From positions 4,803,001-4,867,000 of the forward strand of contig NZ_CP019630.1 in NCBI RefSeq assembly GCF_001999245.1: a DNA stretch of 64,000 nt, in the 5' to 3' direction. The notes beneath the pieces were generated by a model. That model worked only from the letters and a program-made list of their open reading frames with translations, did no database searches and was not told the origin of the DNA. The DNA comes from Roseibium algicola. GTDB taxonomy: Bacteria; Pseudomonadota; Alphaproteobacteria; Rhizobiales; Stappiaceae. Made by a program: the position numbers and the translations under genes. The first letter of the stretch is position 1; every line of letters starts with the position of its first letter. This document shows positions 43,325 through 51,886 of this stretch, one piece after another.

Positions 43325-44198
43325 AGATAGTTGCGTGGTCCGGTGCCTTGCTGGCACGCTCTGGAACCTTCCGGCGGACTGAAGCCGGTTTCGCATCATT
43401 TGCGGGTAAGATCGGCAGGCGCACGGTCAGAACCGCACCTCTATTGCTGCTTCCGCCTCCGTTCTGAGCCGCAATCTTGCCGCCATGGCGTTCGGCGATC
43501 AGCCGGGCGATCCAGAGGCCAAGTCCCGAGGACGGCCCGGATCGGGCGGCCTTTGCGGACAGCTGGGTGAAGGGACGGAAGGCCCGGGCAAGATCGGCAG
43601 CGGTGAAGCCCTGACCCTGGTCGCTGATACGCACGGAGACATTACCGTCATCTTCCCGGGAGATAGCGCAAAGAACGGTGCCGTCGTCCGGGCTGTGGCG
43701 CACCGCATTGCCGATGAGATTGTCGAAGGCCTCGAACAACAGCTCCGCATCGCCGCAGATCAGACACGGGGATAGGGACACGATTTCCAGATTGACCGCA
43801 TGGCGGCGAGCCAGCGGTTGGTTGACGGCGATCGCCAGCGCCAGAACCTCGGCCAGATCAACTGGCCGCATCACACAGGAGAGCGGATCCCGTCCCTCTT
43901 TGCCGCGCTTGACCAGGGCGCTGAGACTGCCGGTCAGGTGCTGGAGGATACGGTCGGCCTTTGCGGCGTTATCCGCAATGGCGGGCTGTCCTTCCCAGGT
44001 TGCGCATTGAGCAATGTGCTCGATCAACAGCGAGAGGTTGGCAAGGGGGCCGCGCAGGTCGTGGGCGACGATGGAAAGCGTCCGGCCATAGGCGTTGCTG
44101 TCGGTCAGGTTGTCCGAATGCGGCCGTGCTGCCGGAAACGTCGAAGGTACATGGTCATGCCTGGCCGGACTGCGGGCCGTGATCTGTTCGATAATCAT
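43323..44198 (-). CDS. Soluble sensor histidine kinase
   Basis: A 291-residue kinase without a membrane segment or a visible sensor domain. The phospho-histidine is H46 in SIVAHDLRGPLANL. The ATPase has the N box DNLIGNAVRHSPDDG, the ISDQGQGFTAADL box and SSGLGLWIARLIAERHGG. The first 40 residues are polar and short, so input must come from another protein or the site is a module of a multi-protein system. No response regulator is adjacent; the neighbours are an AraC regulator and an isochorismatase gene. Confidence 0.88.
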   Translation of the reverse strand: MIIEQITARSPARHDHVPSTFPAARPHSDNLTDSNAYGRTLSIVAHDLRGPLANLSLLIEHIAQCATWEGQPAIADNAAKADRILQHLTGSLSALVKRGKEGRDPLSCVMRPVDLAEVLALAIAVNQPLARRHAVNLEIVSLSPCLICGDAELLFEAFDNLIGNAVRHSPDDGTVLCAISREDDGNVSVRISDQGQGFTAADLARAFRPFTQLSAKAARSGPSSGLGLWIARLIAERHGGKIAAQNGGGSSNRGAVLTVRLPILPANDAKPASVRRKVPERASKAPDHATI

Positions 44199-44380
44199 GT
44201 GGCGCTCCTTGTCTCAAAAGCCCTGGAGCGCTGCGGGAAAGTGCCCGGTGATGACCGCTCCGTCGTTCGATGAGCATTGAATACGCCGGGAGCGCCTTCT
44301 TGGTATCGGCCGGGTCTGCCACTGTTTTGGCCCTATCTGCCAAGCCAGTTCGGGCCCGCCAGAAGGCAGCAAAACAGGTT

Positions 44381-44406
44381 GAGCCCGGCCATGTTTGGCC
44401 GGGCTC
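44381..44406 (-). terminator. Terminator downstream of the AraC-family gene
   Basis: GAGCCCGGCC-ATGTTT-GGCCGGGCTC is a perfect ten-base stem with a six-base loop, 84 bases after the AraC stop (44490). On the leftward strand it is followed by AACCTGTTTTGC, a weak U-tract. The rest of the gap 44199-44489 shows no gene. Confidence 0.65.
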
Positions 44407-44489
44407 TTCCGGGATTTGCGAATGTTTCGGGTTTTGCCAGATCTGGCCGCGACCGTTGCCGTGAGCCTGTGCGTCGGGCGGGTGTGTTC

Positions 44490-45500
44490 TCAGACGGTCG
44501 CGCTGTGTTGCCGGAATTGCGCCGGTGGCTGGCCGACCCAGCGCTTGAACGCACGGGTGAAGGTGCTCTGTTCGGAGAAGCCTGTGAGGAAGGCAATTTC
44601 GGCAATGGAACAGCTGCTGCCTGCCAGCAGCTCCCGAGCCAGCTTCGTCTGTGCCTCGCGCAGCATGTCGCGGTAGGTCAGCCCTTCCTCCGCCAGGCGG
44701 CGATAGAGGGTGCGCTCGCTCATGCCGAGATCACGCGCGACGGCAGCCGCGGAAGGTACGCCGCTGCTGAGTGTTTTCGTCAGGCGGTTCAGAAGATCGC
44801 GCGTCAACGCACTGCCGGCAGGCAGGGCGTCGATTTCCGTCTCCAGATGATCGGTCAGGAAAGTGCAGACGCCTTGATCTCCAAGCCGGTTCGGCAGGTC
44901 CAGCATTGGCTGGGTCATTATAATTGCGTCTTGCGCTTCACCGAAGCGGACCGGACAGCCGAAAAACGCCGCGTAGCGTTCTGACTCTCCCCGGCAGGGA
45001 TGGCGAAAGGTGATGGCCTCAATTTTCAGGCGCGGGCCGACTTGAGACACCAGATTATGAGCAAAGCCTGCAAGGGCACATTCGTTACGAAGATGCAGGA
45101 TCGGCTGAGGGGAGGTCTGCCCTGCAATGGAGAAGACGGCAAGTGGCCCGTCTTCCTCCAGGCAATATACCGCGGTGTCGGTCACCAGCCGGAAGTAGCG
45201 CTCGATCAATTGCAGTGTGGTGCGAAGAGTGGGCGCGGTCTTGATGGCAAGACCCAGAACGCCGAGATCATCCGGTTTGATTTTCTGCGCATAGGCAAAC
45301 ACCAGACCTGTCTCATCGGGATACCAGCTGCGTATCCAGTCGAGCAGCTCGAAGTGGGCTGTGTCCGGTATGCGGCCGTCCTCGGTGCGCACCTCATGGC
45401 GTACGGTTCCATCTGATGCGACCAGCTTGCCGTCGCTGGTCATGGTCAGTCCTGCGGTAGCGGCCATGGTGTGCGCGAAGGCGGCAATGACACTGGCCAT
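44490..45500 (-). CDS. AraC-family transcriptional regulator
   Basis: A 336-residue regulator. The N-terminal ligand domain (about 1-220) is of the arabinose-binding-like type found in OruR/ArgR-like members. The C-terminal double helix-turn-helix (about 240-330) has VARDLGMSERTLYRRLAEEG and the AEIAFLTGFSEQSTFTRAFK signature, then RWVGQPPAQFR. It lies 322 bases from the divergent TetR gene. A TetR-type operator lies at 45718-45740, 220 bases before its start. The target genes are unknown. Confidence 0.88.
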   Translation of the reverse strand: MASVIAAFAHTMAATAGLTMTSDGKLVASDGTVRHEVRTEDGRIPDTAHFELLDWIRSWYPDETGLVFAYAQKIKPDDLGVLGLAIKTAPTLRTTLQLIERYFRLVTDTAVYCLEEDGPLAVFSIAGQTSPQPILHLRNECALAGFAHNLVSQVGPRLKIEAITFRHPCRGESERYAAFFGCPVRFGEAQDAIIMTQPMLDLPNRLGDQGVCTFLTDHLETEIDALPAGSALTRDLLNRLTKTLSSGVPSAAAVARDLGMSERTLYRRLAEEGLTYRDMLREAQTKLARELLAGSSCSIAEIAFLTGFSEQSTFTRAFKRWVGQPPAQFRQHSATV

Positions 45501-45822
45501 CGTCAGACCCCTCTTGCTGCACGGTACGTCGGGACAGGGGCTTGACCTTGCGCCAGTTCAGAGCGCGCACCGGATACAGACCAGCTGGCAAGAGCCACGT
45601 AGTACCAGTGAGACCGTTTCTCGGAACAAACGCCGGTGTCTGCATGAATGTGAACCGCAATCTGACTTCCGGACATGACTACCGCCTTCCTGATCGAAAA
45701 CGTGACGTTAAGGAATTTATACAGACAGGTCTGTCTATATGTCAATAAGCCGTGATACCCTCATGTGAGGATGGACGAGAAGGGGGCGAACAGGATAGTA
45801 AAGTAGACAAACCTGTCTGTAT
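45501..45822. other. 322-base divergent region between AraC and TetR genes
   Basis: No gene is supported. It contains two copies of a TetR-type operator (45718-45740 and 45803-45823) described separately. The AraC-proximal 200 bases show no site that I recognise. Confidence 0.5.
45718..45740. promoter_or_regulatory. TetR-type operator, distal copy
   Basis: The core AGACAG-GT-CTGTCT (45723-45736) is a perfect inverted repeat within TATACAGACAGGTCTGTCTA. A near-identical copy in reverse orientation lies 80 bases on, before the TetR gene. Confidence 0.65.
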
Positions 45823-45823
45823 A
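45803..45823. promoter_or_regulatory. TetR-type operator, proximal copy
   Basis: AGACA-AACC-TGTCT (45805-45818) with flanks reads TAGACAAACCTGTCTGTATA, the reverse of the distal copy with one mismatch. It abuts the first TetR start codon, so a bound repressor would block transcription start or early elongation. Confidence 0.65.
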
Positions 45824-46401
45824 TGGAGATGATGGTGCAATCACGCCGAGACGAGCTCGTGGATACAGCGCTCAGGCTGTTCTACACCCGCGGGTTCAAT
45901 GCGACCGGAATAGACAAGATCCTCGCCGAGGCGGGGGTGGCCAAGATGACGCTCTACAAGCACTTCCGCTCGAAGGAGGAGCTAATTCTGGCCGCGCTCA
46001 ACCGCCGGGACGAGCAGTTCCGCAACTGGCTGATGGGCGAAATGGAAAAAGCCTCGCCGCGGCCGCGAGAACGGCTTCTGGCCATGTTCGACGCGCTGGA
46101 GGACTGGTTCAACGGCCGTGCCTTCAAGGGGCTCGGCTTCAACGGCTGCGCCTTCATCAACGCGGCGAGCGAATTCGGCGACCATCAGCACCCGATCCAC
46201 CGCACGGCGGCCGAGCACAAACAGCGGATCGTCGATTACCTTGAGCCCCTGTGTCGTCAGGCCGGCGCTGAAGACCCGGCAGCCCTTGCCGAACAGCTTG
46301 CCCTTTTGAAGGAAGGCGCCATCGCTACCGCACAGGTGCGCGGCATGCCGGCCGCCTCCAGAACCGCAAGGGCCATCGCCGAAACGCTGATCCCCGCCTG
46401 A
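45823..46401 (+). CDS. TetR-family transcriptional regulator
   Basis: A 192-residue repressor. The N-terminal helix-turn-helix has FYTRGFNATGIDKILAEAGV and the AKMTLYKHFRSKEELI recognition region (about 20-55). The ligand domain follows with DWFNGRAFKGLGFNGCAFIN and a single cysteine. Start choice is open: ATG at 45823 has no ribosome-binding site, while GGAG at 45825-45828 suits the GTG at 45835, and ATG codons also lie at 45829 and 45832. Two matching operators lie directly upstream, so autoregulation is likely. Nearby genes do not reveal its inducer. Confidence 0.88.
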   Translation: MEMMVQSRRDELVDTALRLFYTRGFNATGIDKILAEAGVAKMTLYKHFRSKEELILAALNRRDEQFRNWLMGEMEKASPRPRERLLAMFDALEDWFNGRAFKGLGFNGCAFINAASEFGDHQHPIHRTAAEHKQRIVDYLEPLCRQAGAEDPAALAEQLALLKEGAIATAQVRGMPAASRTARAIAETLIPA

Positions 46402-46443
46402 GGAAGCATCTGGCGGGACAGACCGGTCGAGTTTCTGGCAGCA

Positions 46444-47007
46444 TCAGATGCGGAAAGCGATGCCGGTCTGCTGTTCGGCCAGCTTGCCGAAATGCAGTTT
46501 CAACAGCTTGTGGTCATCCTCGGTCGACGTCTGGAAACTGCGCCGCTCGGTGTCCTTGACGATCAGGAAGGCAGCGGCCCAGATGCCGATCAGAAAACCG
46601 GTGTCGTCGCGCAGCTCCAGCCGGTGGCCGATCAGGTCACTGCCATCCAGCCCCACCGCATCCTTGCTGCCACAAACCTCCAGGCAAATCAGTCCGTTCT
46701 CGTAGAACCGCCAGGAGATCTTGTGCAGGACACAGTCCTTGATTGTCTGGTCCGACGTCCAGACGAACTCCTTCCAGGTGACCGGTTCCTTTTCCGGGCC
46801 GATTGCACCGGTGTTGTGGATGTCGGACGCCATCTGCCGGTGCGTGGAAAAATCGAGTGTTGCGGAAGGTCGGGACAGCGGAATCCAGGCTGTGCCCGTT
46901 TCCCCTGTCACGGCCTTCTGTAACGCCACAAACCGCTCCCTGGCCTCATCACTGACACCAAGTTTCCCCAAAAGGGGTTTTGCAAAAACCGAAGCAAGCT
47001 GAATCAC
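46444..47007 (-). CDS. Protein of unknown function
   Basis: A 187-residue protein without a signal peptide or membrane segment. I do not recognise a family. It has an early helical region, a middle part with WRFYENGLICLEVCGSKDAV, and a beta-rich end with HRLELRDDTGFLIGIWAAAF. The coding pattern is normal and the N-terminus is helical and plausible. It converges with the TetR gene, 42 bases apart. The 225 bases upstream of it (47008-47232) show no gene. Confidence 0.6.
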   Translation of the reverse strand: MIQLASVFAKPLLGKLGVSDEARERFVALQKAVTGETGTAWIPLSRPSATLDFSTHRQMASDIHNTGAIGPEKEPVTWKEFVWTSDQTIKDCVLHKISWRFYENGLICLEVCGSKDAVGLDGSDLIGHRLELRDDTGFLIGIWAAAFLIVKDTERRSFQTSTEDDHKLLKLHFGKLAEQQTGIAFRI

Positions 47008-47232
47008 GACCGCCTCCCGTGGTGGGCGTTACCGGATCATCCCGTTTAGAGGATGGAGGGTAGGGTACAGGGTCGGCACGGGTATGACGAGAAAAAGCGA
47101 GCCAATTGGCTGGAAGGGGCCCGGAACTGGCTACTTCGAACGTGGTAAAAGCCGATATTGTCGCCCCGGCACAACGTTGACCTGACCTAAGCTGTGGTCA
47201 CCGTGCCCCGCACGCAGCAAAAGCAAGAGGTT

Positions 47233-48534
47233 CTAGTCGCTTCTCAAAGCGCCGACACGATCCACGATATCTGCGCATTCGGCACGGCTCTGAGGTCCGC
47301 AGGTGGCGTTCAGCCGCGCAATCACGTTGGCAACTGCCGACGGAAAGGCGATGTTTGTGTCCTCCACGATGTATTCAAACAGCTCTTTGTACTGCCTTGC
47401 GTTGTTCACGCTGTAGAAAAAGGCGCGGGGCAGATAGGTTCGCAATTCGTCCTGTAGTTCCTTGTTGTCCTTGAACTGGTCAGGCAACTGGACAGGGTCC
47501 AGCGGAAAGTCCTGGGGTTGCTCGCCTTCCTGAATATCGAAATAGAGAAAGGCGTTCTTGACGTAGCGCGGCAGTGGTTGACCGGCGATCGGGTTGCGTT
47601 TGCGGCAGGTAACGGTCTGCGCCAACCCGCCAAATTTGTAGAAGTCCGGATTTGTCCATTCGGAATCGCGATAGGCGAAAACAGTGAAGTCAAGCGCCAC
47701 GGGACCCTCATCGGACTCGGTACCGACACCTAGCTCGGAATTCAGCCGTCCGACATAGTGCGTACCTTCCGCATTCAACTCGACCTTGCCGACATCAAAC
47801 AGCTCCAGCGCTTTCAACGACCAGTTCAGGCTGTTGACCTCCCAGGTCAGAGGCAGAGTATCGTATTGATCTTTCGGCACCTTGATCAGCGGTTGAACCG
47901 GGCGTGTCAGCCCGCAACCGGTTGAAATCTCTGAAGCATATCCATCGTGGACCTTCAGGCGCGGGTGCACTCTGTCCTTGACGCGTGTGGAATATCCCCG
48001 CGCTTCATTCTGATCGAAAGCGTCCAGAGTGTGTATGATCCGCAGTTCCGATTGCGGGTTGTACAGAACCAGCCTTTCATCGTCTTCTTCTTCAATCTTG
48101 AAGGAATAGCCAATGCCGACTTCAGCCTCCAGCGTACAGGCAAGATCCCGGCATCCCGTATAGGATTGATGCGTGACCACATCTGTCGTGTCGCGGTTTC
48201 CAAAGTCGTTTGCCGATATATCGCGGGCCAGAACCGCTACGGGGATCCCGTAGTGTGTGGTGCCCTCAAGGTACTCCGATCGTCCCGGTACCGTGCTTCT
48301 TTCCAGATTGAACATGATCGTCATTCCGGGCAGGAAAGTCGCAAGTCTGTTTGCCTCCTTTTCTGCGCCCGAATAACTCTTGCTGCCTCTGAGCTCGTTG
48401 TCGCCAATTTTGGACAGCGCGAACGTGCCGCCAACGACCCAGCGTGCTCCTTCGGGAATATCGCCGGTCGGGTCCTGAGCACATGCGACAGAAATTGAGC
48501 AGATAAAAAGCAAGCTGTGAAACATACATTTCAT
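47233..48534 (-). CDS. Large secreted protein of unknown function
   Basis: A 433-residue protein with a Sec signal peptide (MKCMFHSLLFICSISVACA, then QDP), so it is periplasmic or secreted. I chose the ATG at 48534, with AAAGGA 9 bases upstream; an earlier start would add a basic stretch before the signal. It has several cysteines (for example YTGCRDLACTLEAEVG and NATCGPQSRAECADIVD) that could form disulfides. It is rich in beta and acidic stretches. No known domain was recognised. It follows the membrane-protein gene by 16 bases. Confidence 0.7.
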   Translation of the reverse strand: MKCMFHSLLFICSISVACAQDPTGDIPEGARWVVGGTFALSKIGDNELRGSKSYSGAEKEANRLATFLPGMTIMFNLERSTVPGRSEYLEGTTHYGIPVAVLARDISANDFGNRDTTDVVTHQSYTGCRDLACTLEAEVGIGYSFKIEEEDDERLVLYNPQSELRIIHTLDAFDQNEARGYSTRVKDRVHPRLKVHDGYASEISTGCGLTRPVQPLIKVPKDQYDTLPLTWEVNSLNWSLKALELFDVGKVELNAEGTHYVGRLNSELGVGTESDEGPVALDFTVFAYRDSEWTNPDFYKFGGLAQTVTCRKRNPIAGQPLPRYVKNAFLYFDIQEGEQPQDFPLDPVQLPDQFKDNKELQDELRTYLPRAFFYSVNNARQYKELFEYIVEDTNIAFPSAVANVIARLNATCGPQSRAECADIVDRVGALRSD

Positions 48535-48550
48535 GATCAGGCATCCTTTC

Positions 48551-49033
48551 TTATCTGAAGTTCTGCGCCATCTCGTGCAGCGATGCTCCAAAGGTGGCTG
48601 CGAAGCCGTCTATGTTCTGCTGGGTCACTTGCGACGGTGTTGAGTACATCAGTTCTGCCTGGTCTTGCAGCTCGACCAATTTCGGGAACCCGGAAGTCGG
48701 GTAGATTGCCTTGAGTTCCAGGAAAATCGTATTCAACTCCGTCAGGAAGGTCGCGATATCGCTTTTGCATGTATTCGTCGAAAGGGTGCTAACGCTTCGC
48801 GTACAATCAAGGGCCAGAAAAGCGTCTGAAAACCGCGTGGTCAGCTTGGATAAATGGCTGTTCCTGAAGGTGTTCAGCGCATCGCGTTTCGACGCGACTT
48901 CGATTTGGTTGTCGACCCTGGCGATCAGGAATTGCGCGAAAAACACGATCACAAGGCCGGAGAGCACCGCTCTGAAGGTGATCTCCACCAGGCTTTGATT
49001 GAGCGACTCTTTCTTTCCCGACCAGAACGACAC
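48551..49033 (-). CDS. Membrane-anchored protein of unknown function
   Basis: A 160-residue protein with one N-terminal membrane helix (about 20-40, VEITFRAVLSGLVIVFFAQF) and a helical extracytoplasmic domain with two cysteines (LDCTRSVSTLSTNTCKSD) likely to form a disulfide. I do not recognise a family. It lies between an exported small peptide gene (upstream) and the secreted 433-residue protein gene (16 bases downstream), on the same strand. Together they look like an envelope system. Confidence 0.68.
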   Translation of the reverse strand: MSFWSGKKESLNQSLVEITFRAVLSGLVIVFFAQFLIARVDNQIEVASKRDALNTFRNSHLSKLTTRFSDAFLALDCTRSVSTLSTNTCKSDIATFLTELNTIFLELKAIYPTSGFPKLVELQDQAELMYSTPSQVTQQNIDGFAATFGASLHEMAQNFR

Positions 49034-49108
49034 GCCTTACCTCACCAGTTCGAGAAAGCCTTGAACGTGCCGAACCTTTGAAACGGACAAGGCTCCAGAC
49101 CAGCTGTT

Positions 49109-49222
49109 CTAACAGCGCTGATATCTCGGGTTGCAGGCTTCAACCGGAACCGTAGACATGGTCGTGAAGGCGATCGTCGCGGTAAAGAGTACTGCAAAAA
49201 ACGTGTGCATATTCCACGTCAT
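49109..49222 (-). CDS. Small exported cysteine peptide
   Basis: A 37-residue reading frame on the reverse strand. GGAG lies 6 bases before the ATG at 49222. A hydrophobic signal-like stretch (HTFFAVLFTATIAF) is followed by a cleavage-like VEA and the short tail CNPRYQRC with two cysteines. A later in-frame ATG at 49210 would give 33 residues. The tail could become an eight-residue disulfide peptide, or a lipopeptide if the cysteine is lipidated, although VEAC is a poor lipobox. It is 75 bases upstream of the membrane-protein gene. An AT-rich palindrome lies just before it. Confidence 0.5.
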   Translation of the reverse strand: MTWNMHTFFAVLFTATIAFTTMSTVPVEACNPRYQRC

Positions 49223-49244
49223 CTCGAACTCCATATTTAAAAAC

Positions 49245-49261
49245 GATATAAATCTTATATC
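49245..49261. promoter_or_regulatory. AT-rich palindrome upstream of the small peptide gene
   Basis: GATATAA-ATC-TTATATC is a perfect 7-3-7 inverted repeat, 23 bases before the small peptide start. It lies in a locally AT-rich region (49223-49390) with no gene. It could be the operator and promoter of the leftward three-gene cluster. Confidence 0.45.
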
Positions 49262-49390
49262 TACAACTTATTCGATAACTTCCGTAACGTCAATATTTGA
49301 TGGTTTGTCAAGCGAAGCCGCCAATCTTGACGGTCAGCAAGACGGCGATGCAAACTTGGTGGCCCAGCTCGTAAGGGATAGGGAGCAAAC

Positions 49391-50410
49391 TCAGGATGAA
49401 ACCGGAACCAAGGCTTGCCATTTCTTTCGATAAGCAGACGCCGAGGTTCCGACGCGCTTTCGGAATGCCGATCGGAAACTCGAGGGTTCGGTATATCCGA
49501 TCTCGGCTGAGATTTCCTCGATCGACATCGCCGTCGTCTCCAGCAGTTGTTTGGCTTCCTCGACACGCAAAGTCTGCACATAGTCGGCTGGCGCCTGTCC
49601 GGTCGCCTTCCTGAAGCGACGCAGAAACCCGCGCTCGGTCATTTGGGCCATTACCGCCATTGCGGTTACGGGACTTGATCTGTGGTAATTTCGTGCGGCC
49701 CAGACCTGCGCCTCTGCAATCAGCTGGTCATCATGTTGTCGCCCGGAGGCAAGGGATGCGTATGTCAGCTGGCCCTGGTCATGTGGATCGATCAAATAGA
49801 TCTTCGCGATCCTGCGGGCTTCTTCTGTTCCGGCGAACCGTCCGATCAGATACAACATGAGATCAGCCCACGCCGAGGCACCACCTGCGGTGACCACCTG
49901 GTGACCGTCCCCTGCCGCGACGAGAATGCGTTCACGGCAAACCTTCACCTTCGGGAAGTTTCGTCCAAGCATATCCGCATAGCCCCAATGCGTCGTCGCT
50001 TCCTTGCCGTCCAACACTCCTGCTGCACCCAGAAGGATTGAGCCAGAGCAGACGGAGGTGACAATCGCGCCGCGTGCGTAGGCTTCACTGAGCCAGTCCG
50101 CGACCGGGTTAAACTCGTCCGGCAGGTGGCCATTTGGGTCGAGGTGCAAATCGGACACGATAATCAAGTCGGGTTCCGGCGCTTCGGTCAGCATCCCGTC
50201 AGGTGTGATCTTGCGCCCGTTCACGTCCCAATAAGGTGCGCCATCGAGGGTTCTGAGGCTGACCTGAAACACCGGCGATTGCGCAGGCAAGCCGTGCAAC
50301 ATTTCCCAATCGCGGCCCACGGAGGCCAGCACGTCAAGGATCGAGAACAGCACGGACGTTCCGGTCAAGCGTGTTCCTATAACGGTCGTGTTCAAGCTCA
50401 TATTGCACAA
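49391..50410 (-). CDS. GlxA-family regulator (DJ-1/PfpI domain with AraC DNA-binding domain)
   Basis: A 339-residue regulator. The N-terminal DJ-1/PfpI-like domain covers about 5-195, with IVTSVCSGSILLGAAGVLDG at the nucleophile-elbow position. The C-terminal AraC double helix-turn-helix covers about 235-332, with MTERGFLRRFRKATGQAPAD and MSIEEISAEIGYTEPSSFRS. ATG at 50410 or 50401 are both possible. It is divergent from a five-gene operon across about 132 bases and is its likely regulator, perhaps in response to a small amine or reactive compound. Confidence 0.88.
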   Translation of the reverse strand: MCNMSLNTTVIGTRLTGTSVLFSILDVLASVGRDWEMLHGLPAQSPVFQVSLRTLDGAPYWDVNGRKITPDGMLTEAPEPDLIIVSDLHLDPNGHLPDEFNPVADWLSEAYARGAIVTSVCSGSILLGAAGVLDGKEATTHWGYADMLGRNFPKVKVCRERILVAAGDGHQVVTAGGASAWADLMLYLIGRFAGTEEARRIAKIYLIDPHDQGQLTYASLASGRQHDDQLIAEAQVWAARNYHRSSPVTAMAVMAQMTERGFLRRFRKATGQAPADYVQTLRVEEAKQLLETTAMSIEEISAEIGYTEPSSFRSAFRKRVGTSASAYRKKWQALVPVSS

Positions 50411-50542
50411 AACCCCTCAGCTGTAGTCTGATTATCACCGTTTCATTCTTTTTCTCTTCTAACGCAGTTGGCGTATTTGGTCCATCTCCATGGTCAGGAC
50501 AGCGGCAGATCGTGCTGCACATTACCACCTCAGGAGCATCGG

Positions 50543-51625
50543 ATGACCTACCAGAACCCAAATCTTGCATTCAACGAAGCGAAAGCCGAAGCCTTCGCCG
50601 AACGCTTTGTCGGTACGCTGAACGAAGCGGCACTCGCGATCATGACCTCTCTCGGGCACCGCGCAGGACTGTTCGATGCGCTTGGGGCCAACCCCGGCCT
50701 CAATTCGCAGGTGCTTTCGCAGAAGGCCGCTGTCAACGAACGCTACCTGCGTGAATGGCTCGGCGTGATGGTGACGGCGGGTGTCGTCGACTATGACCCG
50801 CGGGCGAGAAGCTACACGTTGCCGCCGGAGCATGCCGCGTTTCTGACCCGTAGCGCCAGCCCGGACAACATGGCCGTCACGACCCAGTTCATCAGCATCG
50901 CGGCGTCCATCGAAAACGAACTACTGGAGCGGTTCCGCAGTGGCGAGGGCCTTTGCTACCACCATTTCGATCGCTTTCACGAGGTGATGGCCGAGGACAG
51001 TGCGCAGTTGGTCGTCGCCAACCTTGTGAGCGCTATTCTGCCGGTGGTCCCGGGCCTGACCCAGCGGTTGGAGGACGGCATCGACGTGGCCGATTTCGGC
51101 TGCGGACGAGGCCTGGCGATGATGGCGCTGGCGAGCGTTTATCCAAACAGTCGCTTTCACGGTTTCGATCTTTGCGAGGACGCTTTCGCACAGACGGCCG
51201 CTGAAGCCAGAACCAAAGGTTTGAAGAACCTGCACTTCGAAGTGCGTGATCTGTCGACTGCAAACGAGTTGGGCCGGTTCGATCTGGTAACCGCCTTCGA
51301 CGCGGTTCACGACCAGGCGGATCCCAAGGCGTTTCTGCGGCTCGTGCGGCAGTCAATGCGGCCGGGCGGCGTCTTCCTGATGCAGGATATCGGTGGGTCG
51401 CGCGATCTTGAAAAGAACATCGCAAATCCCTTCGCGCCGCTCTTGTACACGATCTCGAGCATGCACTGCACACCCGTCTCCATCGGCCAGGGTGGTCCGG
51501 GTCTGGGGGCGATGTGGGGAGTGGAGACGGCCGAAGAGTACCTTGCCGAAACCGGCTTCGCATCGGTCGAAACCCACCGGCTGCCGCACGATCCCATCAA
51601 CGCGTATTTCACAGCCCGGATCTGA
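50543..51625 (+). CDS. SAM-dependent methyltransferase with a winged-helix N-terminus
   Basis: A 360-residue class I methyltransferase. An N-terminal winged-helix-like dimerisation domain (about 15-100, with LGHRAGLFDALGANPGLNSQ) precedes the catalytic domain. The SAM loop is VADFGCGRGLAMMALAS (about 188-204), and VTAFDAVHDQADP is motif IV. The layout resembles Rv2258c-type and O-methyltransferase-like enzymes. I chose the ATG at 50543, with CAGGAG 7 bases upstream. It opens a rightward operon with a DUF1127 gene, a flavin monooxygenase, a cupin and a glutathione transferase. Confidence 0.86.
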   Translation: MTYQNPNLAFNEAKAEAFAERFVGTLNEAALAIMTSLGHRAGLFDALGANPGLNSQVLSQKAAVNERYLREWLGVMVTAGVVDYDPRARSYTLPPEHAAFLTRSASPDNMAVTTQFISIAASIENELLERFRSGEGLCYHHFDRFHEVMAEDSAQLVVANLVSAILPVVPGLTQRLEDGIDVADFGCGRGLAMMALASVYPNSRFHGFDLCEDAFAQTAAEARTKGLKNLHFEVRDLSTANELGRFDLVTAFDAVHDQADPKAFLRLVRQSMRPGGVFLMQDIGGSRDLEKNIANPFAPLLYTISSMHCTPVSIGQGGPGLGAMWGVETAEEYLAETGFASVETHRLPHDPINAYFTARI

Positions 51626-51650
51626 CCGGGCACCGACAAGGACACATGAC

Positions 51651-51884
51651 ATGACGATGATATCGCCGTTCGTCGACGGGGTGCACAGGACTGTCTCAAG
51701 TCGCGTGAAGAGCTTTTGGCAACGGATCAGAGAAGCGCGCGAACAACGACGCTTTCGCCGGAATTTCGGAGACCTCTCGCGGCTTTCGGACCATCTCCTG
51801 CAGGATTTGGGCCTCGAACAATACGCACATCTGCGTGACCCTGAATTTCCTCAGCATTTGCTGAGAAGACACCGAAAGGACTGA
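51651..51884 (+). CDS. Small DUF1127 protein
   Basis: A 77-residue basic protein. The C-terminal part DLSRLSDHLLQDLGLEQYAH is the DUF1127 signature. Arginine-rich DUF1127 proteins (about 50-80 residues) are common in alphaproteobacteria; some bind RNA and modulate phosphate or stress responses. It starts 25 bases after the methyltransferase stop and ends 2 bases before the flavin monooxygenase start, so it is embedded in that operon. Confidence 0.78.
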   Translation: MTMISPFVDGVHRTVSSRVKSFWQRIREAREQRRFRRNFGDLSRLSDHLLQDLGLEQYAHLRDPEFPQHLLRRHRKD

Positions 51885-51886
51885 TC

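Noticed and set aside
49131..49433. A 100-residue forward frame over the small peptide gene and into the GlxA gene
   Set aside because: It overlaps the 3' end of the GlxA gene in antisense and has no ribosome-binding site. The reverse-strand small peptide has better start and signal features.
51850..51870. Short inverted repeat CTCAGCA/TGCTGAG near the end of the DUF1127 gene
   Set aside because: The loop is only two bases and the repeat lies within coding sequence, so it is more likely coincidental.
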